This document shows positions 1 to 8,078 of a stretch of 64,000 nt of DNA, piece by piece. Source of the stretch: Paenibacillus sp. J23TS9 (GTDB taxonomy: Bacteria > Bacillota > Bacilli > Paenibacillales > Paenibacillaceae); assembly GCF_018403225.1 (NCBI RefSeq), contig NZ_BOSG01000005.1, forward strand, positions 186,001-250,000, given 5' to 3'. Made by a program: the position numbers and the translations under genes. Under the pieces are notes generated by a model. It saw only the letters and a program-made list of their open reading frames with translations, did not search any database and was not told where the DNA came from. How positions within the stretch are numbered: position 1 is the stretch's first letter; each line of letters starts with the position of its first letter.

Positions 1-210
1 ACCGATGAAGTCATGGACAATCTGGAAGAGAATCCGGATTATGATGTTATAGAATACGGCTGTTTAAGCAACTGCGGGCAATGCGCCATGATGCCATTTG
101 CAATGGTAAACGGTGAAATTATCGATGCCGATAGTGCGGACGAGCTGTATCAGGCCATTATGGCAAAAATAAAAGAACTCGAGGCCTGGGACAGCCTCGA
201 GCTGGATTAG
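1..210 (+). CDS. yuzB: YuzB-family protein (DUF1450), 3' part only
   Basis: C-terminal part of a small YuzB/UPF0349 (DUF1450) protein. The reading frame is open from the first base of the window (it reads T-D-E-V before the first Met at 13), and the family is normally about 78 residues, so the true start lies left of the window. The typical core is visible: VIEYGCLSNCGQCAMMPFA, with a C-x3-C-x2-C pattern, followed by a VNGEII strand. The biochemical function of the family is not established. Its stop overlaps by 4 bp the stop of the convergent yutJ-like gene, and yuzB/yutJ neighbourhood is also seen in Bacillus subtilis, which supports the call. Confidence 0.85.
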   Translation, partial: TDEVMDNLEENPDYDVIEYGCLSNCGQCAMMPFAMVNGEIIDADSADELYQAIMAKIKELEAWDSLELD

Positions 211-1268
211 CCGAAATGGCGTCTGGATAACCAGAGTACTCCGCTCTTCAAGAGACGGGGTACTCTTCCTTTTACGGAGGTTTTCCCCATCAGTCCGAAA
301 CCGGCTTTGCTGCCGAGTGAGCCGAGTGTGCCTTTCAGGCGGATCTTATGAAGTTTTGGTGTGTCGCCGCGCCAGAGAGCATGCAGAATTTCTGCCACCT
401 GCTCGGCCTGTGCTCCCGCAGCCTGTGCGCTTGGAGCGAATGGGATGCTTGCACAGTCACCAACAACGTATAATTCAGGATGATCCGGAATTTGCGAATA
501 CGAGTTCACAAGAATCCGGCCTCCCGGATCTTTGGGTACCGGTAAATCCTGAACCACCTTCACAGGCTGGATTCCGCCAGTCCAAACGGTGGTGTCCGTA
601 TAAATGGGTTCATCCGCATTATACACGATGCCTTCCTCGACACGGGAAACGGAGATATGGGGTCTGGTGATGACATCATGATCCCGGAACCACTGTTCGA
701 CATATGCAGATACGGTTGACGGGAAAGCGGATAACACACGGCTGCCCCGGTCCAGAATGGTAATATTCAGATCGGGACGGCTCTCGCGAAGCTCAGCTGC
801 CGTTTCAACACCGCTTAGACCGCCGCCGATAATATGGACCTGCCCATAAGGCTTGATATCATTCAGGCGATGATACGTCTCTCTGGTGCTGGAAAAGGTC
901 TGAATGCTGTTTGTGTACTGCTCTGCGCCTGGAATTCCGTGATAGCGGTCCGTACAACCCAGTGCAATAACGAGATAATCATATTCGATGGGTTCGTCCT
1001 GCTCCATATGGATCAGGTTCTTTTCCAGATCAATGGAAGTCACTTCGCCATAACGTTTAGTCAGCTGGTTATGGACTGGAAACTGGATCCGCAAATCAAA
1101 ATCCGAAGCCGTCCCCGCTGCAAGTGCGTAGTATTCCGTTTTTATGCCCTGAAATGGCATCCGGTCCACCAGCACCAGTTCAATATCAGGCGGCAGGTGG
1201 CTGCTGATCAGACCTTGAATCATGGCGAGACCGCCATAGCCTCCACCTAGAATGACAAATTTTCTCAT
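207..1268 (-). CDS. yutJ: YutJ-like NAD(P)/FAD-dependent oxidoreductase (NDH-2 family)
   Basis: A 353-residue flavoprotein of the type II NADH dehydrogenase superfamily. An N-terminal FAD-binding Rossmann motif (ILGGGYGGLAMI, residues 6-17), a second dinucleotide motif (IIGGGLSGVETAAELR, about 146-161) and a late FAD motif (ELYVVGDCA, about 264-272) are present in the expected order. It would pass electrons from NAD(P)H to a quinone or another acceptor at the membrane face, but the substrate of YutJ proteins is not settled. ATG start is preceded by an AAAGGAAAG ribosome site. Convergent with, and overlapping by 4 bp, the yuzB-like gene. It is clearly paralogous to the ndh gene at 6558 but shorter. 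Confidence 0.85.
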   Translation of the reverse strand: MRKFVILGGGYGGLAMIQGLISSHLPPDIELVLVDRMPFQGIKTEYYALAAGTASDFDLRIQFPVHNQLTKRYGEVTSIDLEKNLIHMEQDEPIEYDYLVIALGCTDRYHGIPGAEQYTNSIQTFSSTRETYHRLNDIKPYGQVHIIGGGLSGVETAAELRESRPDLNITILDRGSRVLSAFPSTVSAYVEQWFRDHDVITRPHISVSRVEEGIVYNADEPIYTDTTVWTGGIQPVKVVQDLPVPKDPGGRILVNSYSQIPDHPELYVVGDCASIPFAPSAQAAGAQAEQVAEILHALWRGDTPKLHKIRLKGTLGSLGSKAGFGLMGKTSVKGRVPRLLKSGVLWLSRRHFG

Positions 1269-1383
1269 TGGGTCCGTCTTTCCTTTCTTTACATCAGCTT
1301 TTAATGATTGCTTGTGATAAATTCCCAGTTGGAAATGAGTACCTTGTGCTGAATTCTGAATGTGGCGTGCCTAATCTCAGTGC

Positions 1384-2490
1384 TTACTCATATACTTTGA
1401 TTTCATTGTAGAATGTATCCCGTTCAACCGGAATTCGTCCTGCGCCTTTGACAAGCCAGATCAGCTCATCACGTGTCAAACCTTCTGGTGTAAGGGCTCC
1501 AGCCGCGTGACTGATACGTTCCTTAAGAATCGTGCCGTGAACATCGGAAGCACCGAAGGAGAGGGAGACCTGGGTCAGCTGGGCACCGATGTTGATAAAG
1601 TACGCTTTGATGTGATCGAAATTATCAAGCATCAGACGGCTGATGGCAATGGTCTTCAAATCCTCGTATGCAGAGTTTCGGCGCATAATGCCCGCATTCT
1701 TGTTTCTTGGCTGCATGGAGAGTGGAATGAATACCAGGAAGCCGTTTGTTTCATCCTGAAGATCACGGATCTGCATCATATGGCGGATACGATCCTCATG
1801 CGATTCAATAGAGCCGTACAGCATGGTTGTATGAGTCTTCATGCCAAGCTTGTGAGCTGTTCTGTGAACGTCGAGATACTGCTCCACGTTCGCTTTGTCC
1901 ACCTTCATTTTCTGGCGGTATTGGTCGGACAGAATCTCCGCACCACCACCAGTCAGCGACTTCAGACCTGCTTTTTGCAGCTCTTTAAGCACTTCCTCAG
2001 TGCTTAGTCCGCTGATCCGGGTGTAGAATTCGATTTCCGCTGCCGTATACGCCTTCAGTGTAACATCAGGGAAGCGGTCCGTCAGCGCCTGCAGCGAATC
2101 TACATAATATTGGAATGGCATATGATTATTATGCCCGCCGACAATATGGAATTCGCGTACACCCGGATGGATGTGCTGCTCAACGTATTCAACCATTTCC
2201 TGTCCGGTCAGGGTGTAGGAACCATCATCACCAAGGTCTTTTCTAAAGTTGCAGAATGCGCATCTTGCTTCGCAAACATTGGTGAAGTACAGGCTCATAT
2301 TTTCAATGAAATAGACCTTTTTGCCGTTTTTGCGCAGATTGACTTCATTAGCCAGCTGCCCCAGAGTCAGCAAATCATCCGTTTCATAAAGAAATACACC
2401 GTCTTCGAGGTTTAGACGCTCCCCGTGGCGAACTTTTTCAGCGATTTCTTCCATTCTCTTGTTGGTATTAGATGTTACGATCATGGACAT
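1384..2490 (-). CDS. mqnE: Aminofutalosine synthase MqnE (menaquinone synthesis)
   Basis: A 368-residue radical SAM enzyme. The CEARCAFC sequence gives the C-x3-C-x2-C ligands of the [4Fe-4S] cluster near residue 80. MqnE joins 3-[(1-carboxyvinyl)oxy]benzoate with SAM to form 6-amino-6-deoxyfutalosine, an early step of the futalosine route to menaquinone. Downstream motifs such as EFHIVGGHN, LTGGGAEIL and FLVFIPLSMQPRN fit MqnE rather than CofG/CofH or MqnC. Start choice: AGGAGG at 2503-2498 sits 7 bases before the ATG at 2490; the ATG at 2496 abuts the ribosome site and the open frame further up (to 2577) has none. No other mqn gene lies in the window, so the pathway is scattered. Confidence 0.9.
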   Translation of the reverse strand: MSMIVTSNTNKRMEEIAEKVRHGERLNLEDGVFLYETDDLLTLGQLANEVNLRKNGKKVYFIENMSLYFTNVCEARCAFCNFRKDLGDDGSYTLTGQEMVEYVEQHIHPGVREFHIVGGHNNHMPFQYYVDSLQALTDRFPDVTLKAYTAAEIEFYTRISGLSTEEVLKELQKAGLKSLTGGGAEILSDQYRQKMKVDKANVEQYLDVHRTAHKLGMKTHTTMLYGSIESHEDRIRHMMQIRDLQDETNGFLVFIPLSMQPRNKNAGIMRRNSAYEDLKTIAISRLMLDNFDHIKAYFINIGAQLTQVSLSFGASDVHGTILKERISHAAGALTPEGLTRDELIWLVKGAGRIPVERDTFYNEIKVYE

Positions 2491-2915
2491 ATCCATTCCT
2501 CCTGTACTTTTGATGGGATGCGGTTTAAGTAAAAAAACACAAAAAAAATCCGCGCGTCGGAAGGTGTCCGGCTTCATTCAATCAAGTCTAGAATAACGGC
2601 TTGTTAATGCGCTCCGAAAGAGCATAGGCCGGTTAAATATAGGCGGCAGGTCTGCATGCCTGTTGCTTAGAAAATTCAACACTTTTGTGAAAAAAGTTAC
2701 AAAAAATTATGACAGACCATCGTCAAGCAGGTGACAAAATTCCGACAAATGCCTTTCCCTTATCACCCACCCTATTATAAACCGCACATTCGGGCTCCGC
2801 AATACGGTAGACAGGAAAAAAAAGGTCTGCACCTATGAGTATGACGGGCAGCAGTTACTTGAGAGGATAAGATTTGTGGAGTATACTGATGATAGTAACA
2901 TAAGGAGGGTGACCT
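2491..2915. other. Divergent intergenic region between mqnE and the Fe-S carrier gene
   Basis: No gene was found in these 425 bases. The right end carries a good SigA promoter for the Fe-S carrier gene (see 2859-2887). The left part is the leader of mqnE and is A-rich near 2530-2550; no clear -35/-10 pair for mqnE could be picked. An open frame on the minus strand that spans this area and the start of the Fe-S gene has no ribosome site and is a shadow. Confidence 0.5.
2859..2887 (+). promoter_or_regulatory. Predicted SigA promoter of the Fe-S carrier gene
   Basis: TTGAGA at 2859-2864 and TATACT at 2882-2887 are separated by 17 bases, a near-consensus vegetative promoter. The start codon of the next gene is 28 bases beyond the -10, with AAGGAGGGTGA as ribosome site. 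No operator-like palindrome was noticed. Confidence 0.6.
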
Positions 2916-3275
2916 ATGATTAACATTAGCGATTCCGCTTCCGATAAGCTTAAAGAAATGCTCACTGAGCAGGAGATTCCGAACATGTTCCTTCGTCTGG
3001 GTGTACAGGAGGGCGGCTGCAGCGGTTTTTCCTACGCCATGGGTTTTGACGATGAAGAATCGGAGAACGACGTATATATGGATGTAAACGATCTGAAGGT
3101 TGTTGTGGATAAGCAAAGCTTACCCCTCATCAACGGACTTGAGATTGATTTTGAGGATGCTGGCATGAGTGGCGGATTTACGATGAGTAATCCGAATGCT
3201 ACGGCAACATGCGGCTGCGGAGCTTCTTTCCGTACAGCAGCTCAGGCTGGTAAGCCGGCGCCCGAAGAGTGCTGA
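2916..3275 (+). CDS. yutM: HesB/IscA-type iron-sulfur cluster carrier (YutM/ErpA-like)
   Basis: A 119-residue A-type carrier protein that receives a nascent Fe-S cluster and delivers it to apoenzymes. The three conserved cysteines are visible: one in GGCSGFSY (about residue 34) and the pair in CGCGASF (about 100-102). Length is normal for the family. A strong ribosome site, AAGGAGGGTGA, precedes the ATG. It is a single-gene unit with its own promoter and a terminator at 3301. Clients in this window could include MqnE and SdhB, but that is inference. Confidence 0.88.
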   Translation: MINISDSASDKLKEMLTEQEIPNMFLRLGVQEGGCSGFSYAMGFDDEESENDVYMDVNDLKVVVDKQSLPLINGLEIDFEDAGMSGGFTMSNPNATATCGCGASFRTAAQAGKPAPEEC

Positions 3276-3300
3276 TCACTCCGGAACGCTAGCCATACTA

Positions 3301-3344
3301 AAAAGGCTCACACCGCTTCCCATGAAGCCGGATGTGAGCCTTTT
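3301..3344. terminator. Bidirectional rho-independent terminator
   Basis: AAAAGGCTCACA (3301-3312) pairs with TGTGAGCCTTTT (3333-3344). The A and T runs at both ends let it serve the Fe-S carrier gene on the plus strand and the small membrane-protein gene on the minus strand. Confidence 0.8.
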
Positions 3345-3361
3345 GCTTTGTCCATATGCCA

Positions 3362-3580
3362 TTAGGAAGCTGGAACAATGAAGGTATGGTTGACCATGAA
3401 GACGATCATAGCTGCTGCAAGCAGGGAAAACACGATGCAGCCGGTACCCAGTCCCTTGCGTTTATCTTTAATAAATTTAAATCCAATGGCGAAAATTCCA
3501 ATCGTTACGGCAGCCAGCGATATAGACATGCCAACAATAGCGATCCAATACAATATTTTAAAAAATTCAGCCACGGTCAA
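3362..3580 (-). CDS. Small two-helix membrane protein, unknown function
   Basis: About 72 residues with two hydrophobic segments (ILYWIAIVGMSISLAAVTIG and CIVFSLLAAAMIVFMVNHTF) separated by a basic loop FKFIKDKRKG. No family was recognised. The start is uncertain: a GGGAGGA ribosome site at 3590-3584 lies 4 bases before a TTG (3580) and 10 bases before a GTG (3574); the ATG at 3604 is upstream of that site and unlikely. The gene lies between a shared terminator and a 200-bp spacer. Reality is supported by the ribosome site, the clean two-helix pattern and the flanking terminator. The opposite-strand frame over the same bases looks random. Confidence 0.6.
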   Translation of the reverse strand: MTVAEFFKILYWIAIVGMSISLAAVTIGIFAIGFKFIKDKRKGLGTGCIVFSLLAAAMIVFMVNHTFIVPAS

Positions 3581-3786
3581 GTTTCCTCCCTTTGTAACAT
3601 TCAAATCCCATTATATCTGATAAAGTCATAGACGCCAATAGAACTATTATGTCAACATTCTGACCAATTTACTCCGCATTTACCCGTTTTTCGCAGCCGA
3701 TACGCTGGTTATGTACAAACATACAGGAGATAACTTCGCCTTGCGAGTATGTTAAAAGCATATGAGTAAGAAAGGAGGCGGTAGCA

Positions 3787-4449
3787 GTGGGGGGAAGACA
3801 GCTGGCAAGCAAGTGGCTGAAAACGGAAGCGCTGCTGACAGATCCCGAAGTGGCCCCTTATATACCGCATACAAGAGGACTGAGTAAAGGAAATCTTCAG
3901 GAGATGCTTGAAGCCTATAGATTTGTTGTCGTCAAACCGATTGTTGGGGGTGGCGGATACGGCGTAATTAAAGTGACCCATTACGGATCACGTTACAGTA
4001 TCACCCATTCTTTTAAAATGAGTCATTATGCATCCTTTCAGGATATGTATAACGCACTTTTGCGGGTTAAAGTTAAACGGAAATATCTGATTCAACAGGG
4101 AATTCATCTGGCACGGATTCAGGGCCGTCCGATTGATTACCGCGTGAAATATGTGAAGAACGGAGCACAGTGGGAATTCAGAGCGATGGTTGGGAGACTT
4201 GCCAGAAGCGGCCTCTTCGTAACGAATCTTAGCAAAGGAGGAAACCTGCTCAGCTGCAGAGAAGGGCTTCGCCGATCGCTTCCACATATCTCTTCGGCAG
4301 CCAAGCGAAATGAGATGCGTCATATCACGCGCAAATGCACCTCGATTCTTGAGAACCATTTTCCTGGAATAGGCGAGCTCGGATTTGATTACGGACTGGA
4401 TTATAGTGGGAGAATATGGATTTTCGAAGTCAACACTAGACCCCAGTAA
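3787..4449 (+). CDS. YheC/YheD-like ATP-grasp protein (spore-coat associated family)
   Basis: A 220-residue protein of the YheC/YheD family, linked in Bacillus to the endospore coat. The ATP-grasp-like features are visible: a strand-lysine VVVKPIVGGGGYGV near residue 48-61 and the metal-binding end GELGFDYGLD...FEVNTRPQ. At 220 residues it is shorter than classic YheC/YheD (over 350), so it contains essentially only the ATP-grasp part. GTG start, 8 bases after a perfect AAAGGAGG. The chain ends directly on the catalytic NTRPQ motif, where longer relatives continue; this may be a naturally minimal version. It is followed by the DnaA-box region of sda. Confidence 0.75.
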   Translation: MGGRQLASKWLKTEALLTDPEVAPYIPHTRGLSKGNLQEMLEAYRFVVVKPIVGGGGYGVIKVTHYGSRYSITHSFKMSHYASFQDMYNALLRVKVKRKYLIQQGIHLARIQGRPIDYRVKYVKNGAQWEFRAMVGRLARSGLFVTNLSKGGNLLSCREGLRRSLPHISSAAKRNEMRHITRKCTSILENHFPGIGELGFDYGLDYSGRIWIFEVNTRPQ

Positions 4450-4564
4450 AATTAAAGATTCAGGGTGTTTAGTGAACCATAACCCGGGTAATAAATGGTA
4501 GATTCATTAACTTTTACAAGAGTTAGGAAAAAATATTTCTGCTTATCCAATGGTGAATCGTTCC

Positions 4565-4664
4565 TGTGTATAACTTTTATCCCCAAAATCCACTGCATTT
4601 TAATAGCTATTACGACACTTGCTAACAAATTATACACAGGATTTCCACAAGTGCCTGTGGATAC
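4565..4664. promoter_or_regulatory. Cluster of DnaA boxes upstream of sda
   Basis: Four 9-mers within one mismatch of the DnaA box TTATCCACA lie in 100 bases: TTATACACA on the minus strand (4565-4573), TTATCCCCA plus (4577-4585), TTATACACA plus (4630-4638) and GTATCCACA minus (4656-4664). A weaker fifth, ATTTCCACA, is at 4641. They end 10 bases before the predicted -35 of sda. In B. subtilis sda transcription depends on DnaA binding upstream of its promoter, so this arrangement matches known regulation. An oriC role is unlikely because no dnaA/dnaN genes flank it. Confidence 0.75.
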
Positions 4665-4673
4665 TGCGAACGC

Positions 4674-4702
4674 TTGTTCCGCTCGGGAATGTTTGATATG
4701 AT
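4674..4702 (+). promoter_or_regulatory. Predicted SigA promoter of sda
   Basis: TTGTTC (4674-4679) and TATGAT (4697-4702) with 17-base spacing. The poor -35 next to a DnaA-box cluster fits an activated promoter. Confidence 0.5.
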
Positions 4703-4737
4703 AGTTTTGAGGAAAAAAAGGGAAGGATGTGAAAGGA

Positions 4738-4881
4738 ATGGCTATCTTGACGGATGAAATGCTTCTGGATTCTTATCATGCAGCGGTTGAATTAATGCTG
4801 GACCGGGATTTCATAACCCTGCTTTTGGCTGAGATTCATAAACGGAATCTTGAGGCTGTCCAGCCGAGCGTCGTTCACTAA
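4738..4881 (+). CDS. sda: Sporulation checkpoint inhibitor Sda
   Basis: A 47-codon gene. The peptide has the Sda pattern DE-L-L-x-SY-x-A-x-E-x-L-x-RDFI-x-L-x-x-EI-x-x-R-x-L: it reads TDEMLLDSYHAAVEL then LDRDFITLLLAEIHKRNL. Sda forms a helical hairpin that binds the DHp domain of the sporulation kinases (KinA/KinB) and blocks Spo0A phosphorylation when replication initiation is disturbed. The C-terminal tail (EAVQPSVVH) is short; in B. subtilis the tail carries the ClpXP degron. The ATG at 4738 is about 10 bases after GGAAGGA. An in-frame GTG three codons upstream is possible but sits on that ribosome site. The DnaA boxes and promoter upstream strongly support the identification. Confidence 0.85.
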   Translation: MAILTDEMLLDSYHAAVELMLDRDFITLLLAEIHKRNLEAVQPSVVH

Positions 4882-5001
4882 GAAAATAATCCGCTACACA
4901 TCCATCGTTATCATTTCCTTATGAAGGTTGCGATTAGGTTTCCCATCTGAAGGCGTCATGGAGGTGTAGAATCTATTATCGAGATACATAGAACCGACAT
5001 T

Positions 5002-5066
5002 AAAAAATGAGGGTACCCTTTGTTGACTGCGAAGCTTCAGCAGCCTGAACAAGGATACCCTTTTTT
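5002..5066. terminator. Large hairpin terminator between sda and the ferredoxin-NADP reductase gene
   Basis: An A-run and GGGTACC (5011-5017) face GGATACCC followed by six T (5053-5066); inner bases TTGTT/AACAA and a GC-rich core extend the stem. T runs on both strands make it usable from either side, with the minus-strand reductase gene the nearest client. Confidence 0.65.
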
Positions 5067-5087
5067 GTGGTTCAATCTATGAATACA

Positions 5088-6089
5088 TCATAACTTCATG
5101 TTGCTGCTGTGTCCCGGTGAGAGCTTTGCGTCCGGATCAATGTACACCTTTGCGTTGTTCACAGCGGTTGGCGCTTCGCCGAAGCCTACGGCAATCAGCT
5201 TAAGCTTGCCTGGATAGGTGGTAATATCGCCTGCGGCAAATATACCCGGAATATTGGTTTCCATTCTGGAATCCACGAGAATGGAATTCGATTCGATCTC
5301 GATGCCCCACTCGGCAATTGGACCAAGGGAAGAAACGAAGCCAAAGTTAACGATCACATCATCGACTTCAATGTCCTGTGTTTCTTTGGTCTTCACATGG
5401 GAGAGCGTTACTTTCGAAATCGTATTCTCGCCGTGCAGATTTGTAATTTCCGTTGGTGTAACGACGTTAACCTTGGAATTCATCAGGTTTTCGACACTGT
5501 GCTCATGAGCGCGGAACTTATCGCGGCGGTGAACCAGCGTTACCTGTTCGGCGATTGGCTCCAACATGAGGGCCCAGTCTACGGCTGAGTCGCCGCCGCC
5601 GGTAATCAGTACCTTTCTGCCTTTAAACTTGTTCAAATCGTTAACAAAATAATGCAGGTTCGATTTCTCGAATTTCTCTGCGCCTTCAACTTCGAGGCGG
5701 CGGGGCTGAAACGCGCCGACACCGGCCGTAATAATAATAGCTCTGGAATGGTATTCTCCCTTGTCTGTAGTCACGATGAAATGACGCTCATCCTGCTTCG
5801 TCAGAGAAGTCACCTTTTCTTCCAGGCGTACATTGGTCTGGAATAGTTCCATCTGCTTGGACAGATTGTCCACAAGCTCCTGGGCAGTCACTTTTGGAAA
5901 ACCCGCTACATCATAAATGTATTTCTCCGGGTATAGGGCGGTAAGCTGCCCGCCGAGCTGGGGCATGCTCTCGATCAGCGTAGCAGACGCCTGACGCATG
6001 CCGCAGTAAAAGGAAGCAAACATGCCAGTGGGACCTCCCCCAATGATGAGCAGGTCGGATATTTCAACATCATTTGAGTGTGATGTCAT
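5088..6089 (-). CDS. yumC: Ferredoxin/flavodoxin--NADP+ reductase, type 2 (YumC-like)
   Basis: A 333-residue thioredoxin-reductase-fold flavoenzyme. FAD motif [13 protein letters not shown] (residues 13-25), NADP motif [15 protein letters not shown] (about 159-173) and the C-terminal FAD motif [17 protein letters not shown] are in order. The redox CxxC of true thioredoxin reductases is absent, which marks it as a type 2 FNR that exchanges electrons between NADPH and ferredoxin or flavodoxin. The ATG follows GGAGGTG by about 10 bases. In B. subtilis yumC lies next to an NDH-2 gene and yuiB, as here. A TATAAT element about 45 bases upstream on the minus strand is a likely -10. Confidence 0.88.
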   Translation of the reverse strand: MTSHSNDVEISDLLIIGGGPTGMFASFYCGMRQASATLIESMPQLGGQLTALYPEKYIYDVAGFPKVTAQELVDNLSKQMELFQTNVRLEEKVTSLTKQDERHFIVTTDKGEYHSRAIIITAGVGAFQPRRLEVEGAEKFEKSNLHYFVNDLNKFKGRKVLITGGGDSAVDWALMLEPIAEQVTLVHRRDKFRAHEHSVENLMNSKVNVVTPTEITNLHGENTISKVTLSHVKTKETQDIEVDDVIVNFGFVSSLGPIAEWGIEIESNSILVDSRMETNIPGIFAAGDITTYPGKLKLIAVGFGEAPTAVNNAKVYIDPDAKLSPGHSSNMKL

Positions 6090-6557
6090 TGTATATAAGC
6101 ACCTCCAGCTTGATAATCAGAATTGATAACCTTTTTCATTATAATATATCCCGGCTCCAGCTGAAAAGTTTACTGGAAGCTCCATGTCAGAGAAGTCTTG
6201 AAAACAGGAGAGTGCAAAAACGGCTGCAACAGTTAAAATTTGCCCGTGAAATCCGGCTTTGGACGAGGAAACCAGGTCCAAATAAGACTTGATCTTTTGG
6301 CTGAAAGTAGCTATCATTTCAATTGTGCATTACCATCTTTTTGTCGAATTTCAGACATTTAAGCCCTGAAAATTTAACTTTTATAATTGACCGCTGATAA
6401 AAGTTTCCACAGCTGGCAGAATAGATGCGAATCCTATCTCATATCATGTTAGGATCGGGATGTACCCTGATTTTAAAAGTGTATATTTTCACAATAAGTT
6501 TTGTAATGTATCACAAAAAATATATAAATATATAAAGAAGGATTTGGAAGGAGCAAG
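6090..6557. other. Divergent promoter region of yumC and ndh
   Basis: No gene seen in 468 AT-rich bases. On the minus strand TATAAT near 6141-6146 probably serves yumC. Two TTGATAA copies lie in the yumC leader (about 6111-6130). On the plus side, just before ndh, an inverted repeat TTTTGT-N8-ACAAAA lies near 6498-6517; it recalls redox-sensor (Rex) operators but its half-sites are too close together for the usual form. Confidence 0.4.
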
Positions 6558-7754
6558 ATGATGAGCAACATTCCCAAGATCGTAATCCTTGGCGCGGGAT
6601 ACGCAGGTATTCTGACAGCACAGCGACTTCAAAAGGAATTGAATTATAATGAAGCAGATGTCACTTTAGTAAACCGTCATGATTACCATTATATTACGAC
6701 GCATTTGCATATGCCTGCCGCAGGCACGGATAGCGTTGAAAATACACGTGTTCCTATTTCGAAGCTGATTGATGAATTTAAAATTGACCTGGTTAAATCC
6801 TCCGTTCAGGAAATCCGCCCTCATGAGAAAAAGGTCATTCTGGAGGACGGCACTCTTTCTTATGATTACCTTGTGATCTCCCTTGGAGGCGAATCCGAGA
6901 GCTTTGGTATCCCGGGCTTGGCTGACTATGCGATGACGATCCGCAGCATCAACTCGGTCCGTCTGATCCGCAAGCATATTGAATACCAGTTTGCTCTATA
7001 TAAAAATGAGAGACATCCGCAGGAACGCCTGAACTTTGTCGTTGGCGGAGCCGGCTTTAGCGGTATTGAATTTGTGGCAGAGCTTGCGGATCGTATTCCG
7101 GAGCTGTGCAAAGAATATGATGTGGATCCGAACCTGGTTAATATTTATAACGTAGAGGCGGCGCCGTCTGCGCTTCCCGGTTTTGCGCCCGAGCTTGTGG
7201 AATATGCGATGGAAGTGCTTGAGCGAAAAGGGGTTACCTTCAAAATTGGTGTGGCGATTCAGGAGTGCACACCTGATGGTGTTCTGCTCGCTACTGGTGA
7301 AGAGATCAAAGCTGCTACAGTGGTATGGACCGGAGGAATCCGCGGCAATCACATGATTGAAGCTGCAGGCTTTGAAACGGCACGTGGACGTGTGAAGGTG
7401 GATGAATATTTGCATGCACCGGGTCATGATCATATCTATATCATTGGCGATAATGCCCTCGTCTTTAATCCGGAAGGCCGGCCGTATCCTCCGACCGCCC
7501 AAATTGCTATGCAGCAGGGCGTATGTTGTGCACATAACATTGTGGCTGCCATCCGCAACCAGCAGCCAAGAAAATTTGTGTACAGCAACAAAGGCACAGT
7601 TGCTTCCCTGGGTAAAGGCGAAGGCATTGCCGTCGTGGGCGACAAGCATATCAAGGGCTGGAAGGCTGCGCAGATGAAAAAACTTGTTGATATGCGCTAT
7701 CTCTTCATTATTGGCGGTATTCCGCTGGTATTGAAAAAAGGGAAATTCCTGTAA
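6558..7754 (+). CDS. ndh: Type II NADH dehydrogenase
   Basis: A 398-residue NDH-2: it oxidises NADH and reduces menaquinone at the inner membrane face without proton pumping. FAD motif IVILGAGYAGILTA (residues 8-21), NADH motif FVVGGAGFSGIEFVAEL (about 156-172), VVWTGGIRGN, and the late FAD/quinone region HIYIIGDNAL (about 293-302) with PPTAQIAMQQG are all present. Length matches B. subtilis Ndh (392). Ribosome site GGAAGGAG precedes tandem ATGATG; the first is used here. The following 83-codon gene starts one base after its stop and is probably cotranscribed. The menaquinone it would use fits the mqnE gene nearby. Confidence 0.92.
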   Translation: MMSNIPKIVILGAGYAGILTAQRLQKELNYNEADVTLVNRHDYHYITTHLHMPAAGTDSVENTRVPISKLIDEFKIDLVKSSVQEIRPHEKKVILEDGTLSYDYLVISLGGESESFGIPGLADYAMTIRSINSVRLIRKHIEYQFALYKNERHPQERLNFVVGGAGFSGIEFVAELADRIPELCKEYDVDPNLVNIYNVEAAPSALPGFAPELVEYAMEVLERKGVTFKIGVAIQECTPDGVLLATGEEIKAATVVWTGGIRGNHMIEAAGFETARGRVKVDEYLHAPGHDHIYIIGDNALVFNPEGRPYPPTAQIAMQQGVCCAHNIVAAIRNQQPRKFVYSNKGTVASLGKGEGIAVVGDKHIKGWKAAQMKKLVDMRYLFIIGGIPLVLKKGKFL

Positions 7755-7755
7755 G

Positions 7756-8007
7756 ATGCGCCACTGCAGCGTTCAGGTACGCTCACTTTTGACGAGGGAT
7801 GAGCTGGACCGTTATAATGCGTTGATGGAAGTTGGAGGGTATCTGGAAGACCAGAGCCGCTACGATCTGGTTTATGCGGTGCAGAAGGAAATTGATATTT
7901 TGATTCTGCCCGCCATTGAAAGATTGAAGGAGAAAAGCCGCGACCGCGACCGTGCAACAGCGGAGTTTCTCGAGTCCCTGAAGAACCAAGAGCAGGAAGA
8001 GGAATAA
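7756..8007 (+). CDS. Small charged protein coupled to ndh, unknown function
   Basis: 83 residues, soluble and helix-rich: an N-terminal RSLLTRDELDRYNALMEVGG segment and a very charged C-terminal half (REKSRDRDRATAEF... ending QEQEEE). No family recognised. It begins one base after the ndh stop with no clear ribosome site of its own, so translation is probably coupled, and it ends before a strong terminator. Two short cysteine-free helices could form a small accessory subunit, but that is inference. Codon use and the terminator position support a real gene. Confidence 0.65.
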   Translation: MRHCSVQVRSLLTRDELDRYNALMEVGGYLEDQSRYDLVYAVQKEIDILILPAIERLKEKSRDRDRATAEFLESLKNQEQEEE

Positions 8008-8030
8008 CCTGACTGCTCAGGATAAGACTA

Positions 8031-8069
8031 AAAAAGGAGCCGCCCAGTGTATTGGGACAGCTCCTTTTT
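8031..8069. terminator. Bidirectional terminator between ndh operon and hemQ
   Basis: AAAAAGGAGC (8031-8040) pairs perfectly with GCTCCTTTTT (8060-8069), with a smaller CCCA/TGGG pairing inside. It can end the ndh unit on the plus strand and hemQ on the minus strand. Confidence 0.85.
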
Positions 8070-8078
8070 CTTTTTCTT

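Noticed and set aside
4565..4664. Chromosomal replication origin
   Set aside because: DnaA boxes are present but no dnaA, dnaN or AT-rich unwinding element flanks them; regulation of sda explains them.
6108..6130. Fur box in the yumC leader
   Set aside because: Two TTGATAA copies are in direct order and do not give the inverted 7-1-7 Fur arrangement.
6498..6517. Rex- or Fnr-type operator before ndh (TTTTGT-N8-ACAAAA)
   Set aside because: The distance between half-sites is 2 bases shorter than in Rex sites and the inner bases do not fit Fnr; too weak to call.
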